Assembly (NCBI RefSeq): GCF_002101815.1
Contig: NZ_LQPM01000024.1
Span: 186,001-250,000, forward strand
Length of the DNA stretch: 64,000 bases
From: Mycobacterium paraense
GTDB taxonomy: Bacteria > Actinomycetota > Actinomycetes > Mycobacteriales > Mycobacteriaceae
Reading direction: 5' to 3'
This document shows positions 18,245 through 27,700 of the stretch, piece after piece. The notes under the pieces are model-generated. The model worked only from the letters and a program-made list of their open reading frames with translations, was not told the origin of the DNA and searched no databases. The first letter of the stretch is position 1, and the number at the start of each line of letters is the position of its first letter. The position numbers were made by a program, and so were the translations under genes.

Positions 18245-18924
18245 TTGCGCGGTCCCGACTCGAGGTCCTCTGCCGGCGGCAGCGCCGCGATGGCGACCGC
18301 CTCGGCGGCGCGGCCGGATATTGCCGCGATGTAGACCTTATCGCCGGCCTGGATCACGGTCTTCGGTTCGGGCAACACCCCGGTGCCGAACCGGATCAAA
18401 AACGCCACCCGCGCGCCGGTGGCCTGCTCCAGGTCGGTGGCCCGGTGCCCCACCCAGTCCTCGTGCAGATCGACCTCGGCCACCGCGACGGTGCCGGTGG
18501 GGTCGCGCCACTTGGCGGTCTCGCTCTCCCGGGTGAGCGTGTTGAGCAGGCGGTCGGTGGTCCAGGGGACCGTCGCGATCGTCGGGATGCCGAGGCGCTC
18601 GTAGACCTCGGCGCGCTTGGCGTCGTAGATCCGCGCGACGACGCGCTGCACGCCGAAGGTCTCCCGCGCCAGCCGCGCCGAGATGATGTTCGAGTTGTCC
18701 CCCGACGACACCGCGGCGAACGCGTCGGCCTCCTCGATGCCCGCGCTGAGCAGCACGTCCCGGTCGAATCCCTGGCCCAGCACCCGCTCGCCGGAGAACT
18801 CCGGACTGAGCCGGTTGAACGCGGTGCTGTCGCGGTCGATGACGGCCACGTCGTGGCCGATGCGGGAGAGCGCGTCGGCGAGCGAGGAGCCCACCCGGCC
18901 GCAACCCATCACAACCACGCGCAC
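18241..18924 (-). CDS. ceoB: TrkA-type K+ uptake regulatory protein CeoB
   Basis: Partner RCK protein of CeoC, 227 residues from GTG (VRVVVMGCGRVGSSLADAL), the same length as in M. tuberculosis. Rossmann GCGRVGSS, acidic ligand segment VAVIDRDSTAF, and a C-terminal TrkA-C domain ending near residue 215 (GDKVYIAAISGRAAE). Transcribed away from the APC permease gene. Confidence 0.94.
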   Translation of the reverse strand: MRVVVMGCGRVGSSLADALSRIGHDVAVIDRDSTAFNRLSPEFSGERVLGQGFDRDVLLSAGIEEADAFAAVSSGDNSNIISARLARETFGVQRVVARIYDAKRAEVYERLGIPTIATVPWTTDRLLNTLTRESETAKWRDPTGTVAVAEVDLHEDWVGHRATDLEQATGARVAFLIRFGTGVLPEPKTVIQAGDKVYIAAISGRAAEAVAIAALPPAEDLESGPRK

Positions 18925-19053
18925 TTGGGGTCCTCTCGGCCGGGTCCTGCGCTGTCCAATCGGCAACCCGGGCTGGCCAGCCGATTCGGTCCGTCCGCAA
19001 CATTGTTGCCTACGAAACGCTACCAAGCCCGGGTGGGCTTACTCTTGGCTCTC

Positions 19054-21048
19054 GTGTCCAAACTTTCGACCGCTGCGCGCCGGCTGCTGATCGGCCGGCC
19101 GTTTCGCAGCGACCGGCTGAGTCACACCCTGCTGCCCAAACGGATCGCCTTGCCGGTGTTCGCCTCCGATGCGCTGTCCTCGGTGGCCTACGCGCCCGAG
19201 GAAGTCTTCCTGATGCTCTCGGTGGCCGGGGTGAGCGCGTACGCGCTGACACCGTGGATCGGTCTGGCCGTGGCCGCGGTCATGTTGGTCGTGGTCGCCA
19301 GCTACCGGCAGAACGTGCACGCCTACCCGTCGGGCGGCGGCGACTACGAAGTGGTCACCACCAACCTCGGCGACACCGCGGGCCTGGTCGTGGCCAGCGC
19401 ACTGATGGTGGATTACGTTCTCACCGTTGCCGTTTCGACGGCGTCGGCGATGTCGAACATCGGCTCGGCGATCCCGATCGTCGCGCAGAACAAGGTGTGG
19501 TTCTGCGTGGCCGCGATCCTGTTGGTGATGGCCCTGAACCTGCGCGGGGTCCGCGAGTCCGGGCTGGCGTTCGCCATTCCGACCTACGCCTTCATCATCG
19601 GCGTGTTGGTCATGATCGGCTGGGGCCTGTTCCGGATCTTCGTGCTGGGCAACCCACTGCGCGCGGAGTCGGCCGGTTTCGAGATGCACGCCGAGCACGG
19701 CCAGATCGTCGGCTTCGCTCTGGCTTTTCTGGTGGCGCGGTCGTTCTCCTCGGGCTGCGCGGCGCTGACCGGTGTCGAGGCGATCAGCAACGGCGTGCCG
19801 GCGTTTCAGAAACCCAAGTCGCGCAACGCGGCCACGACCCTGCTGATGCTGGGCGGCATCGCGGTGACCCTGCTGATGGGCATCATCGTGCTGGCCGAGA
19901 AGATCGGGGTCAAGCTCGTCGAGGATCCCGCGCGGCAGCTGACCGGCGCCCCGCCGAACTACTACCAGAAGACGTTGGTCACGCAGCTGGCCGAGACGGT
20001 GTTCGGCAGCTTTCACATCGGGTTCCTGTTGATCGCCACGGTCACCGCGCTGATCCTGGTGCTGGCGGCAAACACCGCCTTCAACGGGTTTCCCGTGCTC
20101 GGCTCGATCCTGGCGCAGCACAGCTACCTGCCGCGCCAATTGCACACCCGCGGCGACAGATTGGCGTTCTCCAACGGGATCCTGTTCCTGTCCGGGGCGG
20201 CCCTGCTGGCGATCATCGCGTTCCGCGGCGAGGTCACCGCGCTGATCCAGCTGTACATCGTCGGCGTGTTCATCTCGTTCACGCTGAGCCAGATCGGCAT
20301 GGTGCGGCACTGGACCCGGCTGCTGCGCACCGAGACCGATCCGCGGGTGCGGCGCAAGATGATGCGCTCGCGGGTGGTCAACACCGTCGGCTTGCTGTCC
20401 ACCGGCGCGGTGCTGTTGGTCGTCCTGGTCACCAAGTTCGCCGCGGGAGCGTGGATCGCCCTGTTCGCGATGAGCTTGCTGTTCATCATCATGAAGATGA
20501 TCCACCGGCACTACCACACCGTGAGCCGGGAGCTGGAGGAGCAGGAGGCGGCCGAGCACGACGTGGTGTTGCCCAGCCGCAACCACGCCCTGGTGCTGGT
20601 GTCGAAGCTGCACCTGCCGACGCTGCGCGCGCTGGCCTACGCGCGCGCCACCCGTCCCGACGTGCTCGAGGCCCTCACGGTCAGCGTCGACGACGCCGAA
20701 ACCCGCGACCTGGTGCACAAGTGGGAGGAAAGCGATATCAGTGTGCCGCTCAAGGTCATTGCGTCGCCGTACCGCGAGATCACCCGCCCCATCCTCGATT
20801 ACGTCAAGCGGGTCAGCAAGGAGTCGCCGCGCACCGTGGTGACGGTGTTCATCCCCGAATATGTGGTGGGCCACTGGTGGGAGCAGGTGCTGCACAACCA
20901 GAGCGCGCTGCGGCTCAAGGGCAGGCTGCTGTTCATGCCCAATGTGATGGTGACTTCGGTTCCCTGGCAATTGAATTCGTCGGAACGACTCAAGGCCTTC
21001 CACCCGCACGCGGCGCCCGGCGACGCCCGTCGCGGCATCTTCGATTGA
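19054..21048 (+). CDS. APC-superfamily amino acid/cation permease (Rv2690c-like)
   Basis: A 664-residue membrane transporter from GTG (VSKLSTAARRLLIGRPF), close to the 657 of Rv2690c. About 12 membrane helices lie in residues 45-480. The APC signature is SDALSSVAYAPEEVFLML followed by YPSGGGDYEVVTTNLG. A C-terminal ~150-residue cytoplasmic domain follows (HALVLVSKLHLPTLRALAYA), resembling KUP/APC regulatory tails. The substrate is unknown; the nearby ceoBC pair makes a K+ link possible. A GTG at 19033 is an alternative start. Confidence 0.9.
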   Translation: MSKLSTAARRLLIGRPFRSDRLSHTLLPKRIALPVFASDALSSVAYAPEEVFLMLSVAGVSAYALTPWIGLAVAAVMLVVVASYRQNVHAYPSGGGDYEVVTTNLGDTAGLVVASALMVDYVLTVAVSTASAMSNIGSAIPIVAQNKVWFCVAAILLVMALNLRGVRESGLAFAIPTYAFIIGVLVMIGWGLFRIFVLGNPLRAESAGFEMHAEHGQIVGFALAFLVARSFSSGCAALTGVEAISNGVPAFQKPKSRNAATTLLMLGGIAVTLLMGIIVLAEKIGVKLVEDPARQLTGAPPNYYQKTLVTQLAETVFGSFHIGFLLIATVTALILVLAANTAFNGFPVLGSILAQHSYLPRQLHTRGDRLAFSNGILFLSGAALLAIIAFRGEVTALIQLYIVGVFISFTLSQIGMVRHWTRLLRTETDPRVRRKMMRSRVVNTVGLLSTGAVLLVVLVTKFAAGAWIALFAMSLLFIIMKMIHRHYHTVSRELEEQEAAEHDVVLPSRNHALVLVSKLHLPTLRALAYARATRPDVLEALTVSVDDAETRDLVHKWEESDISVPLKVIASPYREITRPILDYVKRVSKESPRTVVTVFIPEYVVGHWWEQVLHNQSALRLKGRLLFMPNVMVTSVPWQLNSSERLKAFHPHAAPGDARRGIFD

Positions 21049-22235
21049 GCACCGAACTGACGCTGGTCACCGGCCCCCCGGCCAACGGGGGGAGCTGCGT
21101 GGCGCACCACGAGGGCCGGGTCGTGTTCGTCCGCTACGCGCTGCCCGGCGAGCGGGTGCGGGTGCGGGTGACCTCCGAGCGCGATTCCTATTGGCACGCC
21201 CAGGTTGTCGAGGTGATCGAGCCGTCGGACGACCGCGTCGCGTCGCTGTGCCCGATCGCCGGGGCCGACGGCGCGGGCTGTTGCGATTTGGCGTTCGCCA
21301 CCCCCGAGGCGGCCCGGGGGCTCAAGGCGCAGGTCGTCGCCAACCAGCTGTCCCGGCTGGGCGGGCACGACTGGGCTGGCGAGGCGGTGCCGCTCTCCGA
21401 TGCCGGGCCCGCCGGGTGGCGCACCCGCGTCCGGCTGGAGGTGGGCGAGGACCGCCGGCCCGGCTTCCACCGCTACCACAGCGACGAGCTGGTCACCGAC
21501 CTGCGGTGCGCGCAGCTGCCGCCCGGCATGCTCGACGGGCTTTCGGAGGCCGACTGGCCCCCGCACGCGCAGCTTCACGTCGCCGTCGACGACGACGGCG
21601 AGCGCCACGTCGTGTGCGCCGTGCGGCACGGCCGGCGGACCCAGACCACGGTGGTCGAGGGCGGCTACGAGGCGGTGCAGCGGGTGGGCGCGCGCAACTG
21701 GCGGGTACCGGTCACGGCGTTCTGGCAGGCGCATCGCGACGCGGCGCGCGTCTACAGCGGCCTGGTGGTCGACTGGGCGCAGCCGAGTGCGGGCATGACG
21801 GTGTGGGATCTCTACGGCGGCGCGGGCGTTTTCGCCGCCGCGCTCGGCGACGCGGTGGGTCCCTCGGGGCGGGTGCTGACCGTCGACACCTCGCGCTCGG
21901 CGACGCGGGCCGCGCGCGACGCGCTGGCCGACCTGCCCCAGGTGGACATCGTCACCGACTCCGTCCGGCGGGCGCTGACCGCGCAAGGGCCCGGGGCCCC
22001 AAGGGCGGATGTGGCGGTGCTGGACCCGCCGCGCGCCGGCGCCGGGCGCGAGATCATCGACCTACTGGCCGCCGCCGAGGTGCCGCGCGTGGTCCACATC
22101 GGTTGCGAGGCAGCGTCTTTCGCGCGCGACATCGGCCTGTACCGCGCGCGCGGCTACGCTGTCGAGAAGATCAAGGTGTTCGACGCGTTCCCGCTGACCC
22201 ATCACACCGAATCCGTTGCGCTGCTGACCCGTTAG
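21045..22235 (+). CDS. TrmA/RumA-family RNA (uracil-5-) methyltransferase (Rv2689c-like)
   Basis: A 396-residue protein starting at TTG that overlaps the permease stop (TTGA). An N-terminal TRAM domain (about 1-55) is followed by a cysteine cluster LCPIAGADGAGCCDLAF likely to hold a [4Fe-4S] centre. The methyltransferase domain has VWDLYGGAGVFAAALGDAVG for SAM, LDPPRAGAG, and the catalytic Cys in VVHIGCEAASFARD. It methylates a uridine in tRNA or rRNA; the position is not decidable here. Confidence 0.9.
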   Translation: MSTELTLVTGPPANGGSCVAHHEGRVVFVRYALPGERVRVRVTSERDSYWHAQVVEVIEPSDDRVASLCPIAGADGAGCCDLAFATPEAARGLKAQVVANQLSRLGGHDWAGEAVPLSDAGPAGWRTRVRLEVGEDRRPGFHRYHSDELVTDLRCAQLPPGMLDGLSEADWPPHAQLHVAVDDDGERHVVCAVRHGRRTQTTVVEGGYEAVQRVGARNWRVPVTAFWQAHRDAARVYSGLVVDWAQPSAGMTVWDLYGGAGVFAAALGDAVGPSGRVLTVDTSRSATRAARDALADLPQVDIVTDSVRRALTAQGPGAPRADVAVLDPPRAGAGREIIDLLAAAEVPRVVHIGCEAASFARDIGLYRARGYAVEKIKVFDAFPLTHHTESVALLTR

Positions 22236-22341
22236 GTCGATTCTCCCGGCAGCGGCTAGACTCCGTCGCGGTGTGCCGGGAAGTCTGGTCGGCGATGTCC
22301 TTGTCGACCAACCGAAAGGCTCGGGTGCGGTCCCGGCGATC

Positions 22342-23805
22342 ATGAACGAAAGCCTCGGTTACGCACTGATCGTCTCGTTCACGAGCGCACTCGGTCTGAT
22401 GGCCGTGCTCGCGAACCGCCTCACCGAGCGGGTCAAGGTGCCGGTGCCGCTGCTGGTGCTGATCGGAGCCGCCGTGGCGGTGCGCGCGGTCCCGGTGGTG
22501 CAGCCACCCTCCGAGCGCACCGTCGAACGGGTGATCACCATCGCGCTGGTGCTCGTGTTGTTCGACGGCGGCATGCACATCGGTCCGGCGCGCTTCCGCG
22601 CCGCGGCCGCCCCGATCCTGTCGGTGGGCGTCGTGGGAACCGCCCTCACCGCTGCCGGGGCGGCACTGATGGTGCACTACGTCTGCGGAATCGGCTGGTT
22701 TCCCGCGGTCCTCGTTGCCACCGCCGTGGCCCCCACCGATCCGGCGGTCGTTTTCTCCGTCCTGGGCAAACGCGAGATCAGGGGCCGCAGCAGCACCATC
22801 CTGGAGGGCGAGTCCGGCGCCAATGACCCGGTCGGCATCTCCTTGATGTCGAGCCTGGTCGCGGCCGGTGGTCTCAGCGCGGCCGGATTCGCCGGCGTGG
22901 GAACCCAATTCGTCCTGCAGATGGCGATCGGCCTGGCCGTCGGGGTGATCGGCGGCCGCGCCCTGCTCGTCTTCATGCGCCGCGTGGCATTACCCAGCGA
23001 GGGCCTCTATCCGCTGCGAACGCTGGCGTCCTGTCTGATGTTGTACGGCATAGCCACGCTCGCGCACGGCTCGGGGTTTCTCGCGGTGTTCGTCGCGGGC
23101 ATCGTGATCGGCGACGCCCGCGCGCCGTACAAGCCGGAGATCAAGCGATTCCACGCCGCCCTGGCCGGTCTCGCGGAGATCGTTGCGTTCGCCGTTCTCG
23201 GCCTGACCGTCGACCTCGACGTGCTGACCCATCCCGATGTGTGGATTCCCGGGGTCGCCCTCGGTGTCGCCCTGACGCTGGTGATTCGCCCGTTGGCGGT
23301 GGGCTCGTGCCTGGTTCCGGTTCGACTGCAGCGGAACGAACGTGTCTTCATTCTCTTCGCCGGGCTCAAGGGCGCGGTGCCGATCCTCCTGGGCGAATTC
23401 CTCCGCGCCGCCCACGTCGCCGACGCCGAGCGGCTGTACGGCATCGTGGTCGTCGTCGTCATCTTCTCGGTGCTGGTGCAGGGCAGCTCGGTCCCCGGCG
23501 TCGCCCGGCTGCTGAAGCTGCCCATGCGCACCGTGGAGACCCGGCCGTGGCAGATCGGTGTCCGGCTCGCGGACGAACCGGAGGGTGTCCATCGGTTCAG
23601 TGTTGCGCCCGGCTCCGCCGCCGAGGGGTGCACCGTCGAGGGGCTCAGCGACCGTGTCGGTGACATCTGGGTGAGCATCGTGGTCCGGACCACCGGCCTG
23701 GTGCCCGTGCGGGGCGAGACGGAACTTCGGGCCGGCGACGAGGTCGTCGTCCTGGCAGATCCCGAACTTCACTCCACCCTGCGCGAACTCTTCGGCCGGC
23801 CGTAG
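22342..23805 (+). CDS. CPA1-type K+/Na+:H+ antiporter with C-terminal RCK_C domain (NhaP2/CvrA-like)
   Basis: A 487-residue membrane antiporter starting MNESLGYALIVSF. About 12-13 helices include the ATAVAPTDPAVVFSVLGKR signature and ILEGESGANDPVGI with the Asn-Asp pair typical of CPA transporters. The C-terminal 80 residues form a TrkA-C-like domain (HRFSVAPGSAAEGCTVEGL). M. tuberculosis has ABC and ArsB-like genes at this place, so the locus has been remodelled. No good ribosome site precedes the ATG, and starts upstream are possible. Confidence 0.88.
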   Translation: MNESLGYALIVSFTSALGLMAVLANRLTERVKVPVPLLVLIGAAVAVRAVPVVQPPSERTVERVITIALVLVLFDGGMHIGPARFRAAAAPILSVGVVGTALTAAGAALMVHYVCGIGWFPAVLVATAVAPTDPAVVFSVLGKREIRGRSSTILEGESGANDPVGISLMSSLVAAGGLSAAGFAGVGTQFVLQMAIGLAVGVIGGRALLVFMRRVALPSEGLYPLRTLASCLMLYGIATLAHGSGFLAVFVAGIVIGDARAPYKPEIKRFHAALAGLAEIVAFAVLGLTVDLDVLTHPDVWIPGVALGVALTLVIRPLAVGSCLVPVRLQRNERVFILFAGLKGAVPILLGEFLRAAHVADAERLYGIVVVVVIFSVLVQGSSVPGVARLLKLPMRTVETRPWQIGVRLADEPEGVHRFSVAPGSAAEGCTVEGLSDRVGDIWVSIVVRTTGLVPVRGETELRAGDEVVVLADPELHSTLRELFGRP

Positions 23806-23859
23806 GCCCCCGCCAGCGGCTTCCCTGGTGTGGCCGCGGCCGCTGCGTAGACTAACGGG

Positions 23860-25773
23860 ATGCTGGAACAGATCCGCGGGCCCGCTGATCTGCAGTACCT
23901 CTCCCAACCGCAGCTGCGTGATCTGGCGACCGAGATTCGCGAGTTCCTGATCCACAAGGTGGCGGCCACCGGAGGGCATCTGGGGCCCAACCTGGGCGTC
24001 GTCGAGCTGACGCTCGCGCTGCACCGCGTGTTCGACTCGCCGCACGACCCGATCGTCTTCGACACCGGCCACCAGGCCTACGTCCACAAGATGCTGACGG
24101 GCCGCTCCCACGACTTCGAGAGCCTGCGCAAAAAGGGGGGCCTGTCGGGGTATCCGTCGCGCGCGGAGAGCGAGCACGACTGGGTGGAGTCCAGTCACGC
24201 CAGCGCGGCGCTGTCCTACGCCGACGGGCTGGCCAAGGCGTTCGAGCTGAGCGGGCACCGCAACCGGCACGTGGTCGCCGTCGTCGGCGACGGCGCGCTC
24301 ACCGGCGGCATGTGCTGGGAGGCGCTGAACAACATCGCCGCCTCGCGCCGGCCGGTGATCATCGTCGTCAACGACAACGGCCGCAGCTACGCGCCCACCA
24401 TCGGCGGGGTCGCCGACCACCTGGCCACGCTGCGGCTGCAGCCGGCCTACGAGCACATGCTGGAACGGGGTCGCGACGCGGTGCGCTCGCTGCCCCTCGT
24501 CGGCCAGATCGCCTACCGCTTCATGCACAGCGTCAAGGCCGGCATCAAGGACTCCCTCTCGCCGCAGCTGCTGTTCACCGACCTCGGCCTGAAGTACGTC
24601 GGCCCGGTCGACGGCCACGACGAGCGCGCGGTGGAGGCCGCGCTGCGCCACGCCCGCGGCTTCGGCCGACCGGTGATCGTGCACGTCGTCACCCGCAAGG
24701 GCATGGGCTACGCGCCGGCCGAGGACGACGAGGCCGAGCAGATGCATTCCTGCGGGGTCATCGACCCGGCCACCGGCCTGGCCACCAAGATCCCCGGGCC
24801 GGGCTGGACGGCGACCTTCTCCGACGCGCTCATCGCCTACGCGCGCAAACGCCGCGACATCGTGGCCATCACCGCCGCGATGCCCGGACCCACCGGGCTG
24901 ACCCCGTTCGGGCAGCAGTTCCCGGACCGCCTGTTCGACGTCGGCATCGCCGAGCAACACGCGATGACGTCGGCCGCCGGGCTCGCGATGGGCGGCATGC
25001 ACCCGGTGGTGGCGATCTATTCGACGTTCCTCAACCGGGCCTTCGACCAGATCATGATGGACGTGGCGCTGCACAAGCTGCCGGTCACCATGGTGCTGGA
25101 CCGGGCCGGGGTCACCGGTTCCGACGGCGCCAGCCACAACGGGATGTGGGACCTGTCGATGCTGAACATCGTGCCCGGCATCCGGGTGGCCGCGCCCCGC
25201 GACGCCGCCCGGCTGCGCGAGGAGCTCGGCGAGGCGCTCGACATCGACGACGGCCCGACGGCGATACGGTTCCCCAAAGGCGATGTGGGAGAGGACATTC
25301 CGGCCCTCGAACGGCGCGGGGGGGTCGACGTGCTGGCGGTCCCGGCCGACGGGCTCAACCACGACGTGCTGCTGGTCGGGGTCGGCGCGTTCGCGCCGAT
25401 GGCGCTGGCGGTGGCCAAGCGGCTGCACAACCAGGGCATCGGGGTGACGGTGATCGACCCGCGCTGGGTGTTGCCCGTGGCCGACGGCGTGCTCGACATG
25501 GCGGCGCAGCACAAGCTTGTCGTCACGTGCGAGGACAACGGCGTCAACGGCGGCGTGGGCTCGGCGGTGTCGGCGGCGCTGCGGCGCGCGGAGATCGACA
25601 CGCCGTGCCGCGACGTCGGGCTGCCACAGCGGTTCTACGAGCACGCGTCGCGGGGTGAGGTGCTCGCCGATCTGGGTCTGACCGACCAGGACGTGGCCCG
25701 TCGCGTCACCGGTTGGGTGGCGGCGCTGGGGTCGTTGGTGTCCGAGGCCGAGATCCCGGAGCACCTGGACTAG
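23860..25773 (+). CDS. dxs: 1-deoxy-D-xylulose-5-phosphate synthase
   Basis: Thiamine-diphosphate enzyme that joins pyruvate and glyceraldehyde-3-phosphate in the first MEP-pathway step for isoprenoids. 637 residues. N-terminal domain with GHLGPNLGVVELTLALHRVF and the ThDP motif GDGALTGGMCWEALNN; pyrimidine domain with DVGIAEQHAMTSAAGLA containing the catalytic Glu; transketolase C-domain beyond about residue 500. Corresponds to dxs1 (Rv2682c). The stop overlaps the convergent rnd stop by 4 bp. Confidence 0.97.
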   Translation: MLEQIRGPADLQYLSQPQLRDLATEIREFLIHKVAATGGHLGPNLGVVELTLALHRVFDSPHDPIVFDTGHQAYVHKMLTGRSHDFESLRKKGGLSGYPSRAESEHDWVESSHASAALSYADGLAKAFELSGHRNRHVVAVVGDGALTGGMCWEALNNIAASRRPVIIVVNDNGRSYAPTIGGVADHLATLRLQPAYEHMLERGRDAVRSLPLVGQIAYRFMHSVKAGIKDSLSPQLLFTDLGLKYVGPVDGHDERAVEAALRHARGFGRPVIVHVVTRKGMGYAPAEDDEAEQMHSCGVIDPATGLATKIPGPGWTATFSDALIAYARKRRDIVAITAAMPGPTGLTPFGQQFPDRLFDVGIAEQHAMTSAAGLAMGGMHPVVAIYSTFLNRAFDQIMMDVALHKLPVTMVLDRAGVTGSDGASHNGMWDLSMLNIVPGIRVAAPRDAARLREELGEALDIDDGPTAIRFPKGDVGEDIPALERRGGVDVLAVPADGLNHDVLLVGVGAFAPMALAVAKRLHNQGIGVTVIDPRWVLPVADGVLDMAAQHKLVVTCEDNGVNGGVGSAVSAALRRAEIDTPCRDVGLPQRFYEHASRGEVLADLGLTDQDVARRVTGWVAALGSLVSEAEIPEHLD

Positions 25774-27041
25774 TCGCCGGCCTCCGGCGGCTGCAACGCC
25801 CGGGCCAGCGCCGGGTCCACGAGCTGACGCTGCCACGCCCGCGCCTGTCCGGCGCGCAGGAATTCGTCGACGGCCTCGTCGGGGTCGGGCGCGCCCGCCC
25901 AGTCCCAGCACAGCCGTCGCACCAGGTCGGGCGAGACCAGGTTTTCCGTCGGGACCCCCACCCGCTCCGACACTTCGCCCAGCGCCGCGCGGGCCGCCTC
26001 GAGCCGCGCCGCGGCCTCCGGTTTGCGCCTGCTCCACCGCGCCGGCGGTGGCGGGCCGTTGGGCGGCTCGGCGTCCTCCGGCGGGTCCTGGCTCCGCCGG
26101 GCCGCTTCCAGCGCCCCCAGCCACACCGCGGCGCTGCGGCGCTGGTTGCGCCCGCCGAACACGGGCAGCTTGACGAGTTCCTCGACGGTCTTCGGGTCGG
26201 CCAGGGCGGCGTCGATGATGGCTGAATCCGGCAGGACGCGGCGGGGCGCGATGTCGCGGCGCTGCGCGATCCGGTCGCGCGCGGTCCACAGCTCGCGTAC
26301 CGCGGCCAGGCCCCGGCGGTCGCGCACCCGATGGATCCCCGACGTGCGGCGCCAGCGGTCGCGCCGCGCGGCCGGCGGCAGCTCCTTGGAGCCCGCGTCG
26401 CGCAGGTAGTCGAATTCCTCTGCGGCCCAACCGGTTTTGCCCTGCTCGGCCAGCACGTCGGAGATCGCGGCGCGCAGCTCGATCAGCAGTTCCACGTCCA
26501 GGGCGGCGTAGTTGAGCCACTCGGCGGGCAGCGGGCGCTTGGACCAGTCGGCCGCGCCGTGGCCCTTGGCCAAGCCGTATCCGAGCAGCCGCTCGACCAT
26601 GGTGGCCAGGTTCACCCGGTCGAACCCGGCGAGCCGACCGGCCAGCTCGGTGTCGTACAGGGCGGGGGGCCGCATGCCGACCTCGGCCAGGCACGGCAGG
26701 TCCTGGTCGGCGGAGTGCAGGATCCACTCGTCGGAGCCGAGCACCTCGGCGACCGGCCGCAGCGCCGTCAGCGGGTCGGCGCCGTGGCTGACCGGGTCGA
26801 TGAGCACCGTGCCGGCGCCCGCCCGCCGGATCTGGATCAGGTAGGCCCGGTTGGAGTAGCGGAATCCCGACGCCCGCTCGGCGTCCACCGCGAAAGGTCC
26901 GCGCCCGCGGTCCAACAGCCGCGCGGCCGCCTCGATCTCCCGCACGCTCACCGCGAGGTCGGGGACGCCGTCGGCCGGGTGCAGCAGCGGGCACGCTTCG
27001 GGCACGGCGCTGTCGGGCCCGACGGCCCCAGCTTCGCTCAT
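25770..27041 (-). CDS. rnd: Ribonuclease D
   Basis: 3'-5' exoribonuclease of the DEDDy group, 423 residues. Exo I motif FAVDAERASGFRYSNRAYLI, Exo II WILHSADQDLPCLAEVGM, Exo III WLNYAALDVELLIELRAAI with Tyr. An HRDC domain follows (about 225-300: VRELWTARDRIAQRRDIAP). Likely in tRNA or structured RNA maturation. It is convergent with dxs and only one base from the downstream start region of the DUF3000 gene's stop, with both on the minus strand. Confidence 0.94.
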   Translation of the reverse strand: MSEAGAVGPDSAVPEACPLLHPADGVPDLAVSVREIEAAARLLDRGRGPFAVDAERASGFRYSNRAYLIQIRRAGAGTVLIDPVSHGADPLTALRPVAEVLGSDEWILHSADQDLPCLAEVGMRPPALYDTELAGRLAGFDRVNLATMVERLLGYGLAKGHGAADWSKRPLPAEWLNYAALDVELLIELRAAISDVLAEQGKTGWAAEEFDYLRDAGSKELPPAARRDRWRRTSGIHRVRDRRGLAAVRELWTARDRIAQRRDIAPRRVLPDSAIIDAALADPKTVEELVKLPVFGGRNQRRSAAVWLGALEAARRSQDPPEDAEPPNGPPPPARWSRRKPEAAARLEAARAALGEVSERVGVPTENLVSPDLVRRLCWDWAGAPDPDEAVDEFLRAGQARAWQRQLVDPALARALQPPEAGD

Positions 27042-27042
27042 G

Positions 27043-27645
27043 TCAGGCGCGTGACCGGGAGCTCAGGTCGGTGACCCCGGTCGGCGGCAGGCCCGCGGCG
27101 TGCTCGAGCACCTCGCAGAACGCCTCGACGTGCGCGCCGACGTCGGGGCTGGTCGCCGTCCAGGACGCCCGCAGCTCCAGCTGGTGGGCGCGGGGCGGCC
27201 CGGAGATGTCGCCGTAGCGCACCGACGTGGTCGCGGTGACGGTGCCGCCCAGGGCGGTGGTGTGCTCGAGGCGCGATTCCAGCGCGTCGACCAGCCAGCT
27301 CCACGCCACCTCCGGCAGCAGCGGGTCGACGGCCTCGGTCGGGTCGAGGTCGGCCTGGATGTAGGCGACCAGGCGGATGGTCCCGTCCCAGGCGTCGGCG
27401 CCGTCGGGGTCGTAGAGCAGGATCAGCCGGCCGAACGCGTCGCCCTCGGACCGCTCCGGGACGATCTCGAGGTCGGGGTGCTTGACCTCGGCGCCCAGCG
27501 CGTAGCTGTAGGGCGCCAGGCGCTGCGGCGGACGGATCGGGCCCAGCTCGATCTCCGGCCGCACGGTGACGGCGTTCATCGCCACTACCGCCTCGCGGAA
27601 TGGGGCCGGTTCAGCTGACGTCACAGCGTTCGACGCTAGACCCAT
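27043..27645 (-). CDS. DUF3000 family protein (Rv2680-like)
   Basis: A 200-residue conserved actinobacterial protein. Distinctive segments are FREAVVAMNAVTVRPEIELG, PPQRLAPYSYALGAEV, GRLILLYDPDGADAWDG and WSWLVDALESRLEHTTALGG. Function unknown. The start at ATG 27645 is chosen by conservation; an in-frame ATG at 27696 is possible. It precedes rnd on the same strand with a one-base gap. Confidence 0.88.
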   Translation of the reverse strand: MGLASNAVTSAEPAPFREAVVAMNAVTVRPEIELGPIRPPQRLAPYSYALGAEVKHPDLEIVPERSEGDAFGRLILLYDPDGADAWDGTIRLVAYIQADLDPTEAVDPLLPEVAWSWLVDALESRLEHTTALGGTVTATTSVRYGDISGPPRAHQLELRASWTATSPDVGAHVEAFCEVLEHAAGLPPTGVTDLSSRSRA

Positions 27646-27700
27646 CACCCGACACGCCGAAACAGGCGCGCCGAATTCCGCGCCCGTCGCGACCAAGCCG

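Noticed and set aside
18445..21048. 867-residue frame including a long N-terminal extension of the APC permease
   Set aside because: The first ~200 codons are antisense to ceoB. The permease starts at 19054.
22990..26994. 1334-residue open frame on the minus strand
   Set aside because: Antisense to the antiporter and dxs. Its only credible part is out of frame with rnd, and the His/Arg/Gly-rich composition is typical of GC-rich shadow frames.
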